64,000 nucleotides of DNA from Comamonas antarctica (GCF_013363755.1 NZ_CP054840.1:3527501-3591500); one strand, 5' to 3'. Shown: positions 49,721 to 58,810, counted from the stretch's first letter. The notes: generated by a model from the letters alone, not told the origin. Made by a program: numbers and translations.

Positions 49721-50275
49721 CTACTTCTCGCGGAAGATCTCCACGCGCTTCGCCTGCAGGCTGTAGCCGCTCACGCCGAGTTCCGAATCCTTGCGCGCGC
49801 GGCCCATGGTGCCGCTGATCCAGACCGCGCTCATGGTCTTGAATCCCTTCGCGGGCGGGTCGGATTTCACATGGATGATCTGGTTGGCCGGCGGCGGCGG
49901 CGTGTGGATGCAGGCGCCGAAGTACGGCACCAGCAGGAACTCGCGCAGCGCCTTCTCGTCGCCTTCGAGCGGCACGATGAAGCCCGGTATCTTCACCGAC
50001 TTGCCGTCGAACGCGGCCACCGTGGGCGCTTCGTCCCAGACCTTGCGCATGCGGTCGTAGAGCGCCTGCACGCGCGGGTCGGAGTCCGGCAGCTCGGCGA
50101 GCTTTTGCAGGTCGGCAAACGATTTCATCGGATCCCAGCCGCGCGGCACCAGCGCGTCCCAGCTGATCTCGGTGAAGGCTGCGGCATGCAGCCAGGGCGC
50201 TGCCGCGAGGCCGCCTGCGGCGGCCAGCATCTGCAGCAGTTGGCGCCGCGCGGGGGCGGCAGGAGAAGTGTTCAT
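49721..50275 (-). CDS. DUF3299 domain protein, exported
   Basis: 184 residues. N-terminus has RR and a hydrophobic run (ARRQLLQMLAAAGGLAAAPW), a Tat-like or Sec signal. Family blocks: KSVKIPGFIVPLEGDEKALR, LLVPYFGACIHTPPPPANQI. Such DUF3299 proteins occur with MacB-like ABC transporters and DUF2796 proteins. Last gene of an operon with a putative Zur site. Confidence 0.85.
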   Translation of the reverse strand: MNTSPAAPARRQLLQMLAAAGGLAAAPWLHAAAFTEISWDALVPRGWDPMKSFADLQKLAELPDSDPRVQALYDRMRKVWDEAPTVAAFDGKSVKIPGFIVPLEGDEKALREFLLVPYFGACIHTPPPPANQIIHVKSDPPAKGFKTMSAVWISGTMGRARKDSELGVSGYSLQAKRVEIFREK

Positions 50276-50279
50276 GGCA

Positions 50280-51551
50280 TCAAGTCCTTGGAGACAAGCC
50301 GTCGGCCAGCGACAACCGGTAGGCGCGCCAGGCCGGCAGCAGGCTGGCCAGCCAGCCGGCCGCGAGCAGCCCGGCCAGCAGCAGCCATTGCAAGGGGGTA
50401 GTTTGCCCCAGATGCAGCGTGAGCCCGAAATGGGCCTGCAGCCAGGGATTGAGCACCAGCGCGCAGGCCGCCAGCGCCACGATGCCCAGCGCCATGCCGG
50501 CCAGCGTGAGCACGCTGCCCTCGAGCGCCAGCAGCGCCAGCACCTGCCACGGGCCCGCTCCCACGGTGCGCAGCACCGCCAGTTCGCGCCGGCGCTCGTT
50601 CAGGCCGGCGAGGATCACCGACATCAGGCCCGCCATGCTGACCAGCGCCACCAGGCCGGACATCAACAGCAAGGCCTTCTCGCCCGTGCCGACCACCTCC
50701 CAGAGTTCATCGAGCGCCACGCCCGGAAGAATCGACATCAGCGGCTCGTCGTCAAAGCGGTTGACCTGGCGCTGCACCGAGAACACCGCCGCGCGGTTGT
50801 GCAACCCGACCAGCGCCGCCGTGACGCTGCGCGGCTGCAGGTCGCGGCTGCGCGCCTCCTCGGCACCGATCTTCATGCCCGGCAGCGGCGTGCCCGCGAC
50901 CCAGTCGACATGCAGCGCCTGCATGGCTTGCAGGCTGATGTGCGCGGTGCGGTCGACCGGCGTGCCGGTGCGCGCCAGGATCCCGCTGATGGTGAAGAGC
51001 TTGTCCGAATGGTCGGCGCCGAACTGGATCTCGCCCGTGCCATGCGACAGCGCAATGCGCTGGCCGATGCGGTAGCCGAGCTGGTCCGCGAGTTCGGCAC
51101 CGATCACCACCTCGTAGAGATCCTCGAAGCGCTGCCCTTCGCGCAGCGCCAGGGGCTGCTGCTCGCCATAGCGGAAATGTTCGAAGTAGGCCGGTGTCGT
51201 GCCCAGCACTGGAAAGCCGCGGTGCGAGTCGCCCAGCGACAGCGGCACGACCCAGGCCACGCCGCGCAGCCGCTCCAGCGCCTCGACGCTGCTCCAGCGG
51301 ATGTTGTTGGTGGCCGCGCCGACGTGGAACACCGAGTACAGCAGCAATTGCACCGAGCCGGTGCGCGCGCCGACGATCAGGTCGGTGCCGGACACCGCGG
51401 AGCTGAAGCTGCTGCGCAGATCGGTGCGCACGCGCTCCACGCCCAGCAGCATGAAGGTCGACAGCGCAATCGAGCAGACCGTCAGCGCCAGCGTGAAGCG
51501 CCGGTTCCAGGCGCTGCGCCAGGCCAGGCCCCACAGGAACCCGGCTCTCAT
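50280..51551 (-). CDS. ABC transporter permease, FtsX/MacB type
   Basis: 423 residues. One N-terminal helix (~18-38), a large periplasmic MacB-like domain (~40-275), and three C-terminal helices (LLLMSGLVALVSMAGLMSVI; GMALGIVALAACALVL; LLLAGLLAAGWLASLLPAWR). Overlaps the ATPase gene by 4 bases. MacB-type systems move or release lipoproteins and other molecules rather than import solutes; here probably linked to zinc limitation. Confidence 0.92.
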   Translation of the reverse strand: MRAGFLWGLAWRSAWNRRFTLALTVCSIALSTFMLLGVERVRTDLRSSFSSAVSGTDLIVGARTGSVQLLLYSVFHVGAATNNIRWSSVEALERLRGVAWVVPLSLGDSHRGFPVLGTTPAYFEHFRYGEQQPLALREGQRFEDLYEVVIGAELADQLGYRIGQRIALSHGTGEIQFGADHSDKLFTISGILARTGTPVDRTAHISLQAMQALHVDWVAGTPLPGMKIGAEEARSRDLQPRSVTAALVGLHNRAAVFSVQRQVNRFDDEPLMSILPGVALDELWEVVGTGEKALLLMSGLVALVSMAGLMSVILAGLNERRRELAVLRTVGAGPWQVLALLALEGSVLTLAGMALGIVALAACALVLNPWLQAHFGLTLHLGQTTPLQWLLLAGLLAAGWLASLLPAWRAYRLSLADGLSPRT

Positions 51552-52264
51552 GCGACCGCCTGCATGCCGACTGCGGCGCGGTTGATGGCCGGCAGCGAAA
51601 CCTGCCGGCCGAAACGCGGCGCAATGCGCCGGTCGTGGCTCACGAACACCAGCGCGCTGCCGGCTTCGGCGCAGGCCGACAGCAACAGGTCCAGAAACAC
51701 GTCGCGCCGGTCTTCATCGAGCGCCGAGGTCGGCTCGTCGGCAACGACCAGGCCCGGCCGGCCGATCAGAGCGCGCGCCGCGGCCACGCGCTGCTGCTGG
51801 CCCACGGACAGCATGTGCGCGGGCCGGTCCGAAACCGCGGCATCGAGCCCCATTCCGCCGAGCCAATGCTGGCCCTCGGCGCGCAGCGAGCGCGCGCTGC
51901 GCGCCGCGGCTTCGCGCCGGCGCGTGGAAAAGCGGCAGGGCAGCAGCACGTTCTCCAGCGCCGTGAGATACGGCAGCAGGTTGAACTGCTGGAAGATATA
52001 GCCCACCTGGTCGACGCGGTGGCGGTCGCGTGCGGCCGGGCGCAGGTCGCCCCAGTCCACGCCATCGAGCGCCACGCGGCCCGACTGCGGCAGCAGCACG
52101 CCGGCCAGCAGCGACAGCAGCGTGCTCTTGCCGCAGCCGCTCGGGCCATGCAGGAACACGGTCTCGCCGGCCGCGACCTGCAGCGCGGCAATGTCCAGGC
52201 AATCGTGCGCACTGCCGGGCCAGGCAAAGCGCAGGTCCTTCACCTCCAGCAGCGCGCCCGCCAT
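51548..52264 (-). CDS. ABC transporter ATP-binding protein (LolD/MacB type)
   Basis: 238 residues, ATG 52264. Walker A GPSGCGKST, Q-loop YIFQQFNLLPYL, a signature variant MLSVGQQQRVAAARAL (LSxGQ), and Walker B VVADEPTSALDED, plus the H-switch FVSHDRR. Partner of the permease downstream. Confidence 0.95.
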   Translation of the reverse strand: MAGALLEVKDLRFAWPGSAHDCLDIAALQVAAGETVFLHGPSGCGKSTLLSLLAGVLLPQSGRVALDGVDWGDLRPAARDRHRVDQVGYIFQQFNLLPYLTALENVLLPCRFSTRRREAAARSARSLRAEGQHWLGGMGLDAAVSDRPAHMLSVGQQQRVAAARALIGRPGLVVADEPTSALDEDRRDVFLDLLLSACAEAGSALVFVSHDRRIAPRFGRQVSLPAINRAAVGMQAVA

Positions 52265-52272
52265 CGCGCCGC

Positions 52273-52830
52273 TCAACGCGCCAGGCCCAGCCGCGCGGCG
52301 CCAGGCCGCAGGCTGCGTTTGAACTGGCCCTGGGGTACGGCCACCTGGGCCTCGATGCCGCGCAGCCGCGGGTAGGCGCCAAACAGCTTCACATCGATGA
52401 AGCGCGCATCCGCGGCGCGGGCGCAGGTGAAGACGATGTCCATGGCGATGTCGGCATGCTCGGCCTCGCCGCCCTGCCCCTGCGCGTGGCGCTGCGTGCC
52501 CAGTCCGAGCGCTTCGGACTCCAGCGCGACCTGGGCCAGTTGGCAGCCGCCCGCGGGATCGGGCTGGAACAGCTGGTCGGCGGCCTTGAGGCGGGCCACC
52601 ATGTCCGCGACCTGCTTGCGCTCGGCGGCGGTGCGCGGCGCGCGTTCGAAGCCCAGGAAGCTGTCCAGCGGCGACGCGAGGGCCAGTGTGATCGAGCGGG
52701 CATCGACGGCCACGTCCAGCGTCATCTGGCCATGGGTATGGGCTTGCTGGTGCGCGGCGGCGGGCAGCGCGGCGGCGACGGCCAGCGCCCAGGCAAAGGC
52801 GCGCACCGGCGCCAGGAAGGGTTTGAACAT
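52273..52830 (-). CDS. DUF2796 domain protein (zinc-regulated operon)
   Basis: 185 residues from ATG 52830 (GGAG 6 bases upstream); ATG 52836 is adjacent. Signal peptide ending LPAAAHQQAHTHGQM; the His residues (H-Q-Q-A-H-T-H-G) look like a metal site. Blocks: LASPLDSFLGFERAPRTAAE, DIVFTCARAADARFIDVKLF. In Pseudomonas aeruginosa the same DUF2796-ATPase-permease-DUF3299 set (PA4063-PA4066) is Zur-controlled. A candidate Zur site lies about 70 bases upstream. Confidence 0.88.
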   Translation of the reverse strand: MFKPFLAPVRAFAWALAVAAALPAAAHQQAHTHGQMTLDVAVDARSITLALASPLDSFLGFERAPRTAAERKQVADMVARLKAADQLFQPDPAGGCQLAQVALESEALGLGTQRHAQGQGGEAEHADIAMDIVFTCARAADARFIDVKLFGAYPRLRGIEAQVAVPQGQFKRSLRPGAARLGLAR

Positions 52831-52896
52831 CGGCATCTCCGGGATCTGAAAGCAAGGCGGGCGCGACGGCAAAAACCCGCGCCCGGACCGGGAACC

Positions 52897-52915
52897 GATG
52901 TTATAGCATCACATG
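52897..52915. promoter_or_regulatory. Candidate Zur operator
   Basis: GATGTTATAGCATCACATG (52897-52915) resembles the gammaproteobacterial Zur site (GATGTTATAACATAACATC type). The half-sites ATGTTATA and inverted ATGTGATG agree at 6 of 8. It sits before the DUF2796 operon, whose family is zinc-controlled elsewhere. Confidence 0.6.
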
Positions 52916-52926
52916 CCATCGGACGC

Positions 52927-53544
52927 TCAGGCCACGGCAAGCACCTCGTCCAGCGGCCGGCGCAGCTTCTGCGGCGCGTTGCCCGCAGCGGGGTGGCCGA
53001 CGGCAACGATCATCACCGGCAGCTCCAGCGCGCCCAGGCCGAACTCGCGCGCCACGGCTTCGGCATCGAAGCCGCCCATCGCGCACGATCCCAGTCCCAT
53101 GTGCTGCGCCGCCAGCATCAGCGTCATTGCCGCCATCGACGCCGAGCGCATGGCTTCGTCGCGCTGCAGCTGCGCATTGCCTTCATGCGCTGCGCCGGCC
53201 TGCGCCACCCAGGCGTCGGCCACCGCCTGCTTCACGATGCCGGCGGCCACACTGGGCTGCAGCACCGCCGCCAGCTGCCGGTGCGCCGCCAGCGTGCCGC
53301 AGACGAGAAATGCCGCCGACGCATCGGCGATCTTCTGCTGGCCGAATGCCGCTGCCTTCAGCCGCGCCTTGGCGTCTTCCGAGCACACCGCGATCAGGCG
53401 CCAGTTCTGCAGGTTGTAGGCCGTGGGCGCCGTGGTGGCCAGGCGGGCCAGCGTTGCAACGGTGTCGCCGTCCAGCGGACGCCCGGGTTGGAACTGGTGA
53501 ATGGAGTTGCGCGTTTCGATGGTTTGTTGCATGGAGAGAGTCAT
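52927..53544 (-). CDS. Nitroreductase-family flavoprotein
   Basis: 205 residues from ATG 53544; ATG 53532 is possible. TIETRNSIHQFQPG, TTAPTAYNLQNWRLIAV, LMLAAQHMGLGSCAMGGFD, and VMIVAVGHPAAG are typical of FMN-dependent nitroreductases (RutE/HadB-like subset). Substrate not evident. Lies behind the DMT exporter gene. Confidence 0.9.
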   Translation of the reverse strand: MTLSMQQTIETRNSIHQFQPGRPLDGDTVATLARLATTAPTAYNLQNWRLIAVCSEDAKARLKAAAFGQQKIADASAAFLVCGTLAAHRQLAAVLQPSVAAGIVKQAVADAWVAQAGAAHEGNAQLQRDEAMRSASMAAMTLMLAAQHMGLGSCAMGGFDAEAVAREFGLGALELPVMIVAVGHPAAGNAPQKLRRPLDEVLAVA

Positions 53545-53594
53545 GTCGTCATGAGGGTCAGGAGAAGAACAGCGGGAAAATGGAGGTTCGGCGC

Positions 53595-54467
53595 TCAGCG
53601 GCTGCGTGACGCCGTCCATTGCACGGCCAGCACGCTGGCAAGCGCCACTGCCAGGCCGCACAGCGCCATGCCGGTCATGGACTGCCCCAGCAGCGTCCAG
53701 CCCAGCACCACGGCCGTGAGCGGGCTCAGCAAGCCCAGCGAGGCCACGGCCACCGTCGGCAGCCGCGCCACGCCGCGGAACCACAGCCCATAGGCCAGCA
53801 ACGCGCCCGCCAGGCTCAGATAGGCGTAGGCGGCCCAATGCAGCGGCGCCAGCGCCGGCAGCGGCGCATCGGCCAGCCATGCCAGCGGCGCCAGCATCAC
53901 GCCCCCGATGACCAGCTGCCAGCCGGTCAGCGGCAGCAAGCGCAGATCCAACTGCCAGCGGCGTGTCAGCCACACCCCGCTGGCCATGCAGGCCGCGCCC
54001 AGCAGGGCCGCGGCAATGCCCACGGGCTCGAACACCGTCTGCGGCGACAGCAGCAGCACGGCCAGGCCCAGCACGCCGGCCACGGCGGCCCAGAGCGTGG
54101 CCTGGGCCGGCGCGCGGCGGTCAACCGCCCAGGCCAGCAGCATCACCAGCAGCGGCTGGATCGCCCCGAGCACGGCCGCCAGCCCGCCCGGCAGGCGATA
54201 CGCGGCGACAAACAGCAGCGCCTGGAACACGCCGATGTTCAACGCGCCCAGCACCAGCAGGCGCCACGCGTCGCGCCGCGCCGGCGCCTGCCAGGAGAAC
54301 AGCAGCAGCAGCAGGCCCGCCGGCAGGACGCGGATCAGCGCGGCGGTGAACGGGCGGTCAGGCGGCAGCAGTTCCGACGCAACGATATAGGTCGAGCCCC
54401 AGATCGCGGGCGCCAGCGCGGTCAGCAGCACATCGCGCCCATGGCGCAGGGAATCACAAGGGGACAT
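53595..54467 (-). CDS. DMT-family exporter (EamA/RhaT type)
   Basis: 290 residues, ten helices in two EamA repeats: PAIWGSTYIVASELLPPDRP and AAYAYLSLAGALLAYGLWFR. Divergent from a MarR regulator with two palindromic operators in the gap (54473-54528), so probably regulated by it. Substrate unknown; amino acid or metabolite efflux is common in the family. Confidence 0.9.
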   Translation of the reverse strand: MSPCDSLRHGRDVLLTALAPAIWGSTYIVASELLPPDRPFTAALIRVLPAGLLLLLFSWQAPARRDAWRLLVLGALNIGVFQALLFVAAYRLPGGLAAVLGAIQPLLVMLLAWAVDRRAPAQATLWAAVAGVLGLAVLLLSPQTVFEPVGIAAALLGAACMASGVWLTRRWQLDLRLLPLTGWQLVIGGVMLAPLAWLADAPLPALAPLHWAAYAYLSLAGALLAYGLWFRGVARLPTVAVASLGLLSPLTAVVLGWTLLGQSMTGMALCGLAVALASVLAVQWTASRSR

Positions 54468-54472
54468 GGTAG

Positions 54473-54490
54473 TATCTTCAATTCAAGACA
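54473..54490. promoter_or_regulatory. MarR-type operator 1
   Basis: TATCTTCAATTCAAGACA: TCTTCA and TCAAGA flank AT; one mismatch from a perfect palindrome. Five bases before the divergent exporter ATG, so it may block its transcription. Confidence 0.6.
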
Positions 54491-54510
54491 AATCGATTTT
54501 GTGCACCAAT

Positions 54511-54528
54511 TATCTTGAAGTCAAGACA
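54511..54528. promoter_or_regulatory. MarR-type operator 2
   Basis: TATCTTGAAGTCAAGACA: perfect TCTTGA-AG-TCAAGA palindrome, 38 bases after operator 1, directly before the MarR ATG at 54530. Confidence 0.65.
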
Positions 54529-54529
54529 T

Positions 54530-55051
54530 ATGCCGAAAAAAAACCTGTCCCGTCCACCCGATGCCGTGGATGCCATCCTGGCGCAATGGCAGCGCGAGCG
54601 CCCCGATCTCGACGCCAGCCCGATGGGGCCGATCGGGCGTATCAAGCGCTGCGCGGCATTGCTCGAGCAGCAGCTGGAGTCCGCCTTCACGGCCTTTGAT
54701 TTGAGCCTCTGGGAGTTCGACATGCTGGCCGCGCTGCGGCGTGGCGGCGCGCCCTACCGCCTGAGTCCGACCGAACTGTTCTCCACGCTGATGGTGACGT
54801 CAGGCACGATGACGCACCGCCTCAAGCGGCTGGAGACCCGCGGCTTGGTCGAACGCGTGGCGAACGCGCAGGATGCGCGCAGCATGCTGGTGCAACTCAC
54901 GCCGCAAGGCCTGGCCTTGATCGAGCGCGCGGTCGAGGTGCATGTGGCCAACGAGCACCAGCTGCTGGCGCCGCTTGCGCCCGACGCGCTGGCGGCGCTC
55001 GATGCGCAGCTCTCGGCGCTGCTGCTGGCGCTGGAAAATCGCCGCAACTGA
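54530..55051 (+). CDS. MarR-family transcriptional regulator
   Basis: 173 residues, ATG 54530. Winged helix: DLSLWEFDMLAALRRGGAPY, SPTELFSTLMVTSGTMTHRL, KRLETRGLVERVANAQDARS. Divergent from the DMT exporter; operators overlap both starts, which suggests autorepression. Confidence 0.93.
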   Translation: MPKKNLSRPPDAVDAILAQWQRERPDLDASPMGPIGRIKRCAALLEQQLESAFTAFDLSLWEFDMLAALRRGGAPYRLSPTELFSTLMVTSGTMTHRLKRLETRGLVERVANAQDARSMLVQLTPQGLALIERAVEVHVANEHQLLAPLAPDALAALDAQLSALLLALENRRN

Positions 55052-55070
55052 GCACGGCGCGCGCAGCGCG

Positions 55071-56018
55071 CTAGCCTGCGTTTTCGGGCGCCGGCGCTGC
55101 GCGCCGCGGCCAGGTCGCATAGGCCAGGCCGCCCAGGATCAGCAGCATGCCGAGCCAGTGGTAGCGATAGACGCGCTCGCCCAGGAACAACGCGCTCATG
55201 AACGCGCCAAACAGCGGTGTCAGGTGGATGCTCAGGCCCGCCTGCACCGGCCCGAAACGGCGCACCGCGGCCGCGTAGAACAGCGTCGCCACCACCGAAC
55301 TGCCCACGGCCACGTAGGCCACGCCCAGCGCGGTCGCGCCGCTCCACGGCGCAAAGCCCTGCGTCGCCAGGCTCCACACGAACACCGGCAGCAGCAGCAC
55401 CGTCGCCACCAGCATCTGCATGCACACCAGGCTGATGCGGTGCACGCCCGCCGGGAAGTCGCGCAGCCAGATCGAGTACAGCGCAAAGCTCGCGACACCC
55501 GTCAGCACCAACAGGTCGCCGTGCGAGAACTGCAGCTGCACCAGTGCCTGCCATTCGCCGCGGCTGACGATGGCCAGCACGCCGCACAGCGACACTCCCA
55601 GCCCCAGCAGCTGCCGCGCGCTGGTGCGCTCGCGGAAGAAGACCAGCGCCAGCAGCGCGATCAGCACCGGGATCGCCGAATTGAACAGCAGCGCATTGGT
55701 CGCGGCGGTGGACTGCAGGCCGAGATAGATCAGCAGGTTGAACAGCACCATGCCGGTCAGCGAGGTGCGCAGCAGGAACCAGCGGTGGCGCCAGTAGGCG
55801 CCGGCATCGCGGCGCATGTGGCGCCAGCAGAACGGCAGCAGGCACAGCAGCGCCAGCAAGTGGCGGATGAAGACCAGCGCGCCGGGCGTGATGTCGTGGC
55901 GAATCGCGCGGCCGACGACGAAATTGCCGGCCCACAGCAGCGGCGGCAACATGACGGCCAGCAGCGCCAGCGCGGCAGTGGACTGCGGCAGGCTGCCGCG
56001 GCTCGATGGTGTAGCCAA
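55071..56018 (-). CDS. DMT-family exporter (EamA type)
   Basis: 315 residues from TTG 56018, with AGGGAG 6 bases upstream; ATG 56060 is an alternative without a site. Two EamA repeats: PPLLWAGNFVVGRAIRHDIT and LSIHLTPLFGAFMSALFLGE. Ten helices. Not related in operon structure to the exporter at 53595. Substrate unknown. Confidence 0.9.
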   Translation of the reverse strand: MATPSSRGSLPQSTAALALLAVMLPPLLWAGNFVVGRAIRHDITPGALVFIRHLLALLCLLPFCWRHMRRDAGAYWRHRWFLLRTSLTGMVLFNLLIYLGLQSTAATNALLFNSAIPVLIALLALVFFRERTSARQLLGLGVSLCGVLAIVSRGEWQALVQLQFSHGDLLVLTGVASFALYSIWLRDFPAGVHRISLVCMQMLVATVLLLPVFVWSLATQGFAPWSGATALGVAYVAVGSSVVATLFYAAAVRRFGPVQAGLSIHLTPLFGAFMSALFLGERVYRYHWLGMLLILGGLAYATWPRRAAPAPENAG

Positions 56019-56107
56019 CGCAGGCTCCCTGAAATCCGGATGCCGGATTGTCGGCGGCATTCGCGGCGCAGGGATATTGGCTGATTCAAATACTTATTTT
56101 TGCATTG

Positions 56108-57076
56108 TCATTCGATCGAGATCCTGGCGTCCTGGATGATCCGGCGGTAGCGGTCGATCTCGGCGCTGGTGAAGCGCGCGAACTCCTCGCGCGTGCCGCC
56201 ATTGACGATCGCGCCATAGTCGTTCAGCCGCTTCTTCACCTCGGGGTCCTGCAACACCGCATTGAGTTCCCGGTTGAGCCGGTCGGCGGCAGCCGCCGGG
56301 GTTTTGGCCGGTGCATAGAAGCCGTACCAGGCCGACGCCTGCACCCCCTTGTAGCCCAGCTCCTCCAGCGTCTTCACATCGGGCAAGGCCGGCACGCGCT
56401 GGCTCCACGCCACGGCCAGCGGCTTGAACTTGTGCCCCTTGATATGCGCCATGGAGCCGGTATCGAACATCAGCGCCACATGGCCCGCCATCAGGTCGGC
56501 CGCGGCCGGCCCCGACCCCTTGTAGGGCACATGCATCAGCTGGCTGCCCGTGGCCTTGGAGAAGACCGAGGCCGCGATGTGCTGCGACGAGCCGTTGCCG
56601 CCCGAACCATAGGAAATCTTGCCCGGCTCGGCCTTGGCGGCCTTCACGATATCGTCCACCGACTGGTATTTGGAGTTCGCCGAAACCACCAGCACGTTGG
56701 GCACCGTGGCCACCAGCACGATGGGCGTGAAATCCCTGACCGGATCGAAAGGCAGGGACTTGTAGAGGCCGGGGTTGACGGCGTTGGTGCTGCTGGTGCC
56801 CATCAGCAGCGTGTAGCCGTCGGCCACTTCGCGGATGAAGGACGCGGTGCCGATATTGCCGCCCGCGCCGGCCTTGTTCTCGACAATGACCGGCTGGCCC
56901 AGGCGCTCGCCGAGCTTCTGGCCCAGCACGCGCGCGATCACATCGGTGGCGCCACCCGGTGCCCAGGGCACGACGATCTTCACGGGCTTGCTGGGGAAAT
57001 CCTGCGCCAGCGCCATGCCGGGCGCCGCGAAGGCCAGCGCGGCGGCCAGCGCCACGCCTTTGAGTTGCTTGTTCAT
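56108..57076 (-). CDS. Bug-family tripartite tricarboxylate transporter binding protein
   Basis: 322 residues, ATG 57076 with GGAGA upstream. Signal peptide to ALAQ. Motifs PVKIVVPWAPGGATD, VENKAGAGGNIGTA, and HVPYKGSGPAAADLM. The family is greatly expanded in Burkholderiales and binds carboxylates. No TctA/TctB genes nearby. Shares an operon with the RraA-like aldolase upstream, so its ligand may be a dicarboxylic or aromatic-pathway acid. Confidence 0.95.
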   Translation of the reverse strand: MNKQLKGVALAAALAFAAPGMALAQDFPSKPVKIVVPWAPGGATDVIARVLGQKLGERLGQPVIVENKAGAGGNIGTASFIREVADGYTLLMGTSSTNAVNPGLYKSLPFDPVRDFTPIVLVATVPNVLVVSANSKYQSVDDIVKAAKAEPGKISYGSGGNGSSQHIAASVFSKATGSQLMHVPYKGSGPAAADLMAGHVALMFDTGSMAHIKGHKFKPLAVAWSQRVPALPDVKTLEELGYKGVQASAWYGFYAPAKTPAAAADRLNRELNAVLQDPEVKKRLNDYGAIVNGGTREEFARFTSAEIDRYRRIIQDARISIE

Positions 57077-57098
57077 GCTTGTCTCCTTTGGTTTTTGT

Positions 57099-57728
57099 TC
57101 AGGCCAGGTGCTGCTTTTCCAGCGTGTCGAAAAGCCACTTCTGGTACACCTGGCCGTTGCTGATTTCCGCCTTGATGCCGCGCTCCTTGTCGGCGGTGGC
57201 CAGGGCCTTGGCAATCAGTTGTTCGGCCGACGCGGGCGCAAACGTGACGACGCCGTCCTCGTCGCCGACCACCCAGTCGCCCGGCTGAACCACCTGGCCG
57301 CAGAGGTTGACCGGCACATTGATCTGGCCCGGACCGAGCTTGTACGGCCCCTTGTGGTTCAGCGCCCTGGCATGGCAGGGAAAGCCGGCCTCCGCGAACG
57401 CCGCACAGTCGCGGATCGCGCCATCGATGACGAAACCGTGGAAGCCGCGCTGGATGGCGTACAGCATGATCAGCTCGCCCACCAGCGCATTCGAGGTTTC
57501 GCCATGCCCGTCGACGACCAGCACATCGCCGGGCCGGCCCAGGGTCAGCGCCTTGTAGATCAGCAGGTTGTCGCCGGGGCGAACTTTCACCGTCAATGCG
57601 CGGCCGACCAGCTTCTTGCTGCCGTGGTAGCGGTTCAGTCCCGCAATGCCTTGCATCCGGTCGAGGTTGTCGCTCAGGTGGGAAGTGGGAATGGTCTGCA
57701 GCGCGGCAAAGATTTCCGTATCGGTCAT
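57099..57728 (-). CDS. RraA-like aldolase / oxaloacetate decarboxylase family
   Basis: 209 residues. FVIDGAIRDCAAFAEAGFPC holds the Gly-x-x-Arg-Asp motif of class II HMG/CHA aldolases; VKPGDW-type stretch reads VQPGDWVVGDEDGVVTFAP. In this family the enzyme cleaves 4-hydroxy-4-methyl-2-oxoglutarate or carboxy-analogues to pyruvate; pure RraA RNase E regulators are the other branch. Linked to the Bug gene and a divergent LysR regulator, which favours the catabolic role. Confidence 0.88.
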   Translation of the reverse strand: MTDTEIFAALQTIPTSHLSDNLDRMQGIAGLNRYHGSKKLVGRALTVKVRPGDNLLIYKALTLGRPGDVLVVDGHGETSNALVGELIMLYAIQRGFHGFVIDGAIRDCAAFAEAGFPCHARALNHKGPYKLGPGQINVPVNLCGQVVQPGDWVVGDEDGVVTFAPASAEQLIAKALATADKERGIKAEISNGQVYQKWLFDTLEKQHLA

Positions 57729-57775
57729 GGTCAGGCTCGTTGTCTCGGGCGCCTAATCTACCCAGGGGCTGCAAT

Positions 57776-57795
57776 AATAAAAAGTGATATTTATT
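57776..57795. promoter_or_regulatory. Candidate LysR operator
   Basis: AATAA (57776-57780), 10 bases, TTATT (57791-57795), in an AT-rich stretch between the divergent rraA-like and lysR genes. Matches the T-N11-A-type layout loosely. Confidence 0.35.
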
Positions 57796-57835
57796 CGTCG
57801 TATTCGACAACCAAAAGTTATACAAAACAGCACCC

Positions 57836-58753
57836 ATGTTTACCTTCAAGCAACTCGAGGCGGTGCACTGGATCGCCAGGACCGGCAGCTTCGTCAGCGC
57901 CGCCGAACAGCTCCATACCACGCAGGCCGGCATCTCCAAGCGCATCCGGGAACTCGAGCAGATCGTCGGCGAAAGCCTGTTCGACCGGAGCGCGCGCAAG
58001 GTGCGCCTGACCGCCAAGGGCGCGATCCTGGCGCAGGGGGCAGAGCCGCTGCTGCGCCAGCGCCAGGCGCTCATGGATGAACTGGTGGAGCCGAGGTATG
58101 TCGACCGAGTGGTCCACATCGGCGTGACCGAACTGGTTTCATCGACTTGGCTGGCGCGCTACCTGATTGCGCTGCAGGAGCGCTTTCCCCGGCTCTCGAT
58201 CCGGCCGCATGTGGACTTTTCCGATGACCTGCTGGCGAAAGCCGATGCGCAGGCGCTGGACTTGATCGTGATTCCGCGTTTTGCCGAGCAGCCGGGCTTC
58301 GTGCGGCGCGAACTCGGCGCTGCGCAATTCGACTGGCTGGCCACCCCCGGCATCAAGGCCCGCTGGGCGGGCCGCGGCGTGGCGACGCCCGGCGCAACGG
58401 CGCCCGTTGACATTCCGCTGCTGATGCAGGGCAGCGGTTCGGGCCTGGGCTTCATCACCGAACGCCATCTCCAGCACAGCCAGCAGCTCGGACGCAACCA
58501 GGTGCTGCGCACCAACAGCCTGCTGCCGCTGGTCGGCATGACGCTCGCGGGCCAGGGTGTGAGCTTCCTGCCCACCGGCTACCTGCGCGCGGAAATCGCG
58601 GCCGGCCGGCTGGTCGCGGTGGATACGGGCCTGAGCGACGAACCCGTGGTCTACGACATCCTGTACCGCCAGGAACTGCGCAGCGCGTTGTTTGACCAGC
58701 TCACGCAACTGGCGGGAGAATGCTGCGACTTCAGCACCAGTTTTCTGGCTTGA
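57836..58753 (+). CDS. LysR-family transcriptional regulator
   Basis: 305 residues. N-terminal HTH FKQLEAVHWIARTGSFVSAA, EQLHTTQAGISKRIRELEQ; C-terminal periplasmic-binding-like effector domain. Divergent from the aldolase-Bug operon, so probably its regulator. Confidence 0.93.
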   Translation: MFTFKQLEAVHWIARTGSFVSAAEQLHTTQAGISKRIRELEQIVGESLFDRSARKVRLTAKGAILAQGAEPLLRQRQALMDELVEPRYVDRVVHIGVTELVSSTWLARYLIALQERFPRLSIRPHVDFSDDLLAKADAQALDLIVIPRFAEQPGFVRRELGAAQFDWLATPGIKARWAGRGVATPGATAPVDIPLLMQGSGSGLGFITERHLQHSQQLGRNQVLRTNSLLPLVGMTLAGQGVSFLPTGYLRAEIAAGRLVAVDTGLSDEPVVYDILYRQELRSALFDQLTQLAGECCDFSTSFLA

Positions 58754-58810
58754 TGGCTGCCTCGCGCACGCTGCATCCACTTGCCGCCGCTCCCGACCTC
58801 AGGATCCGCC

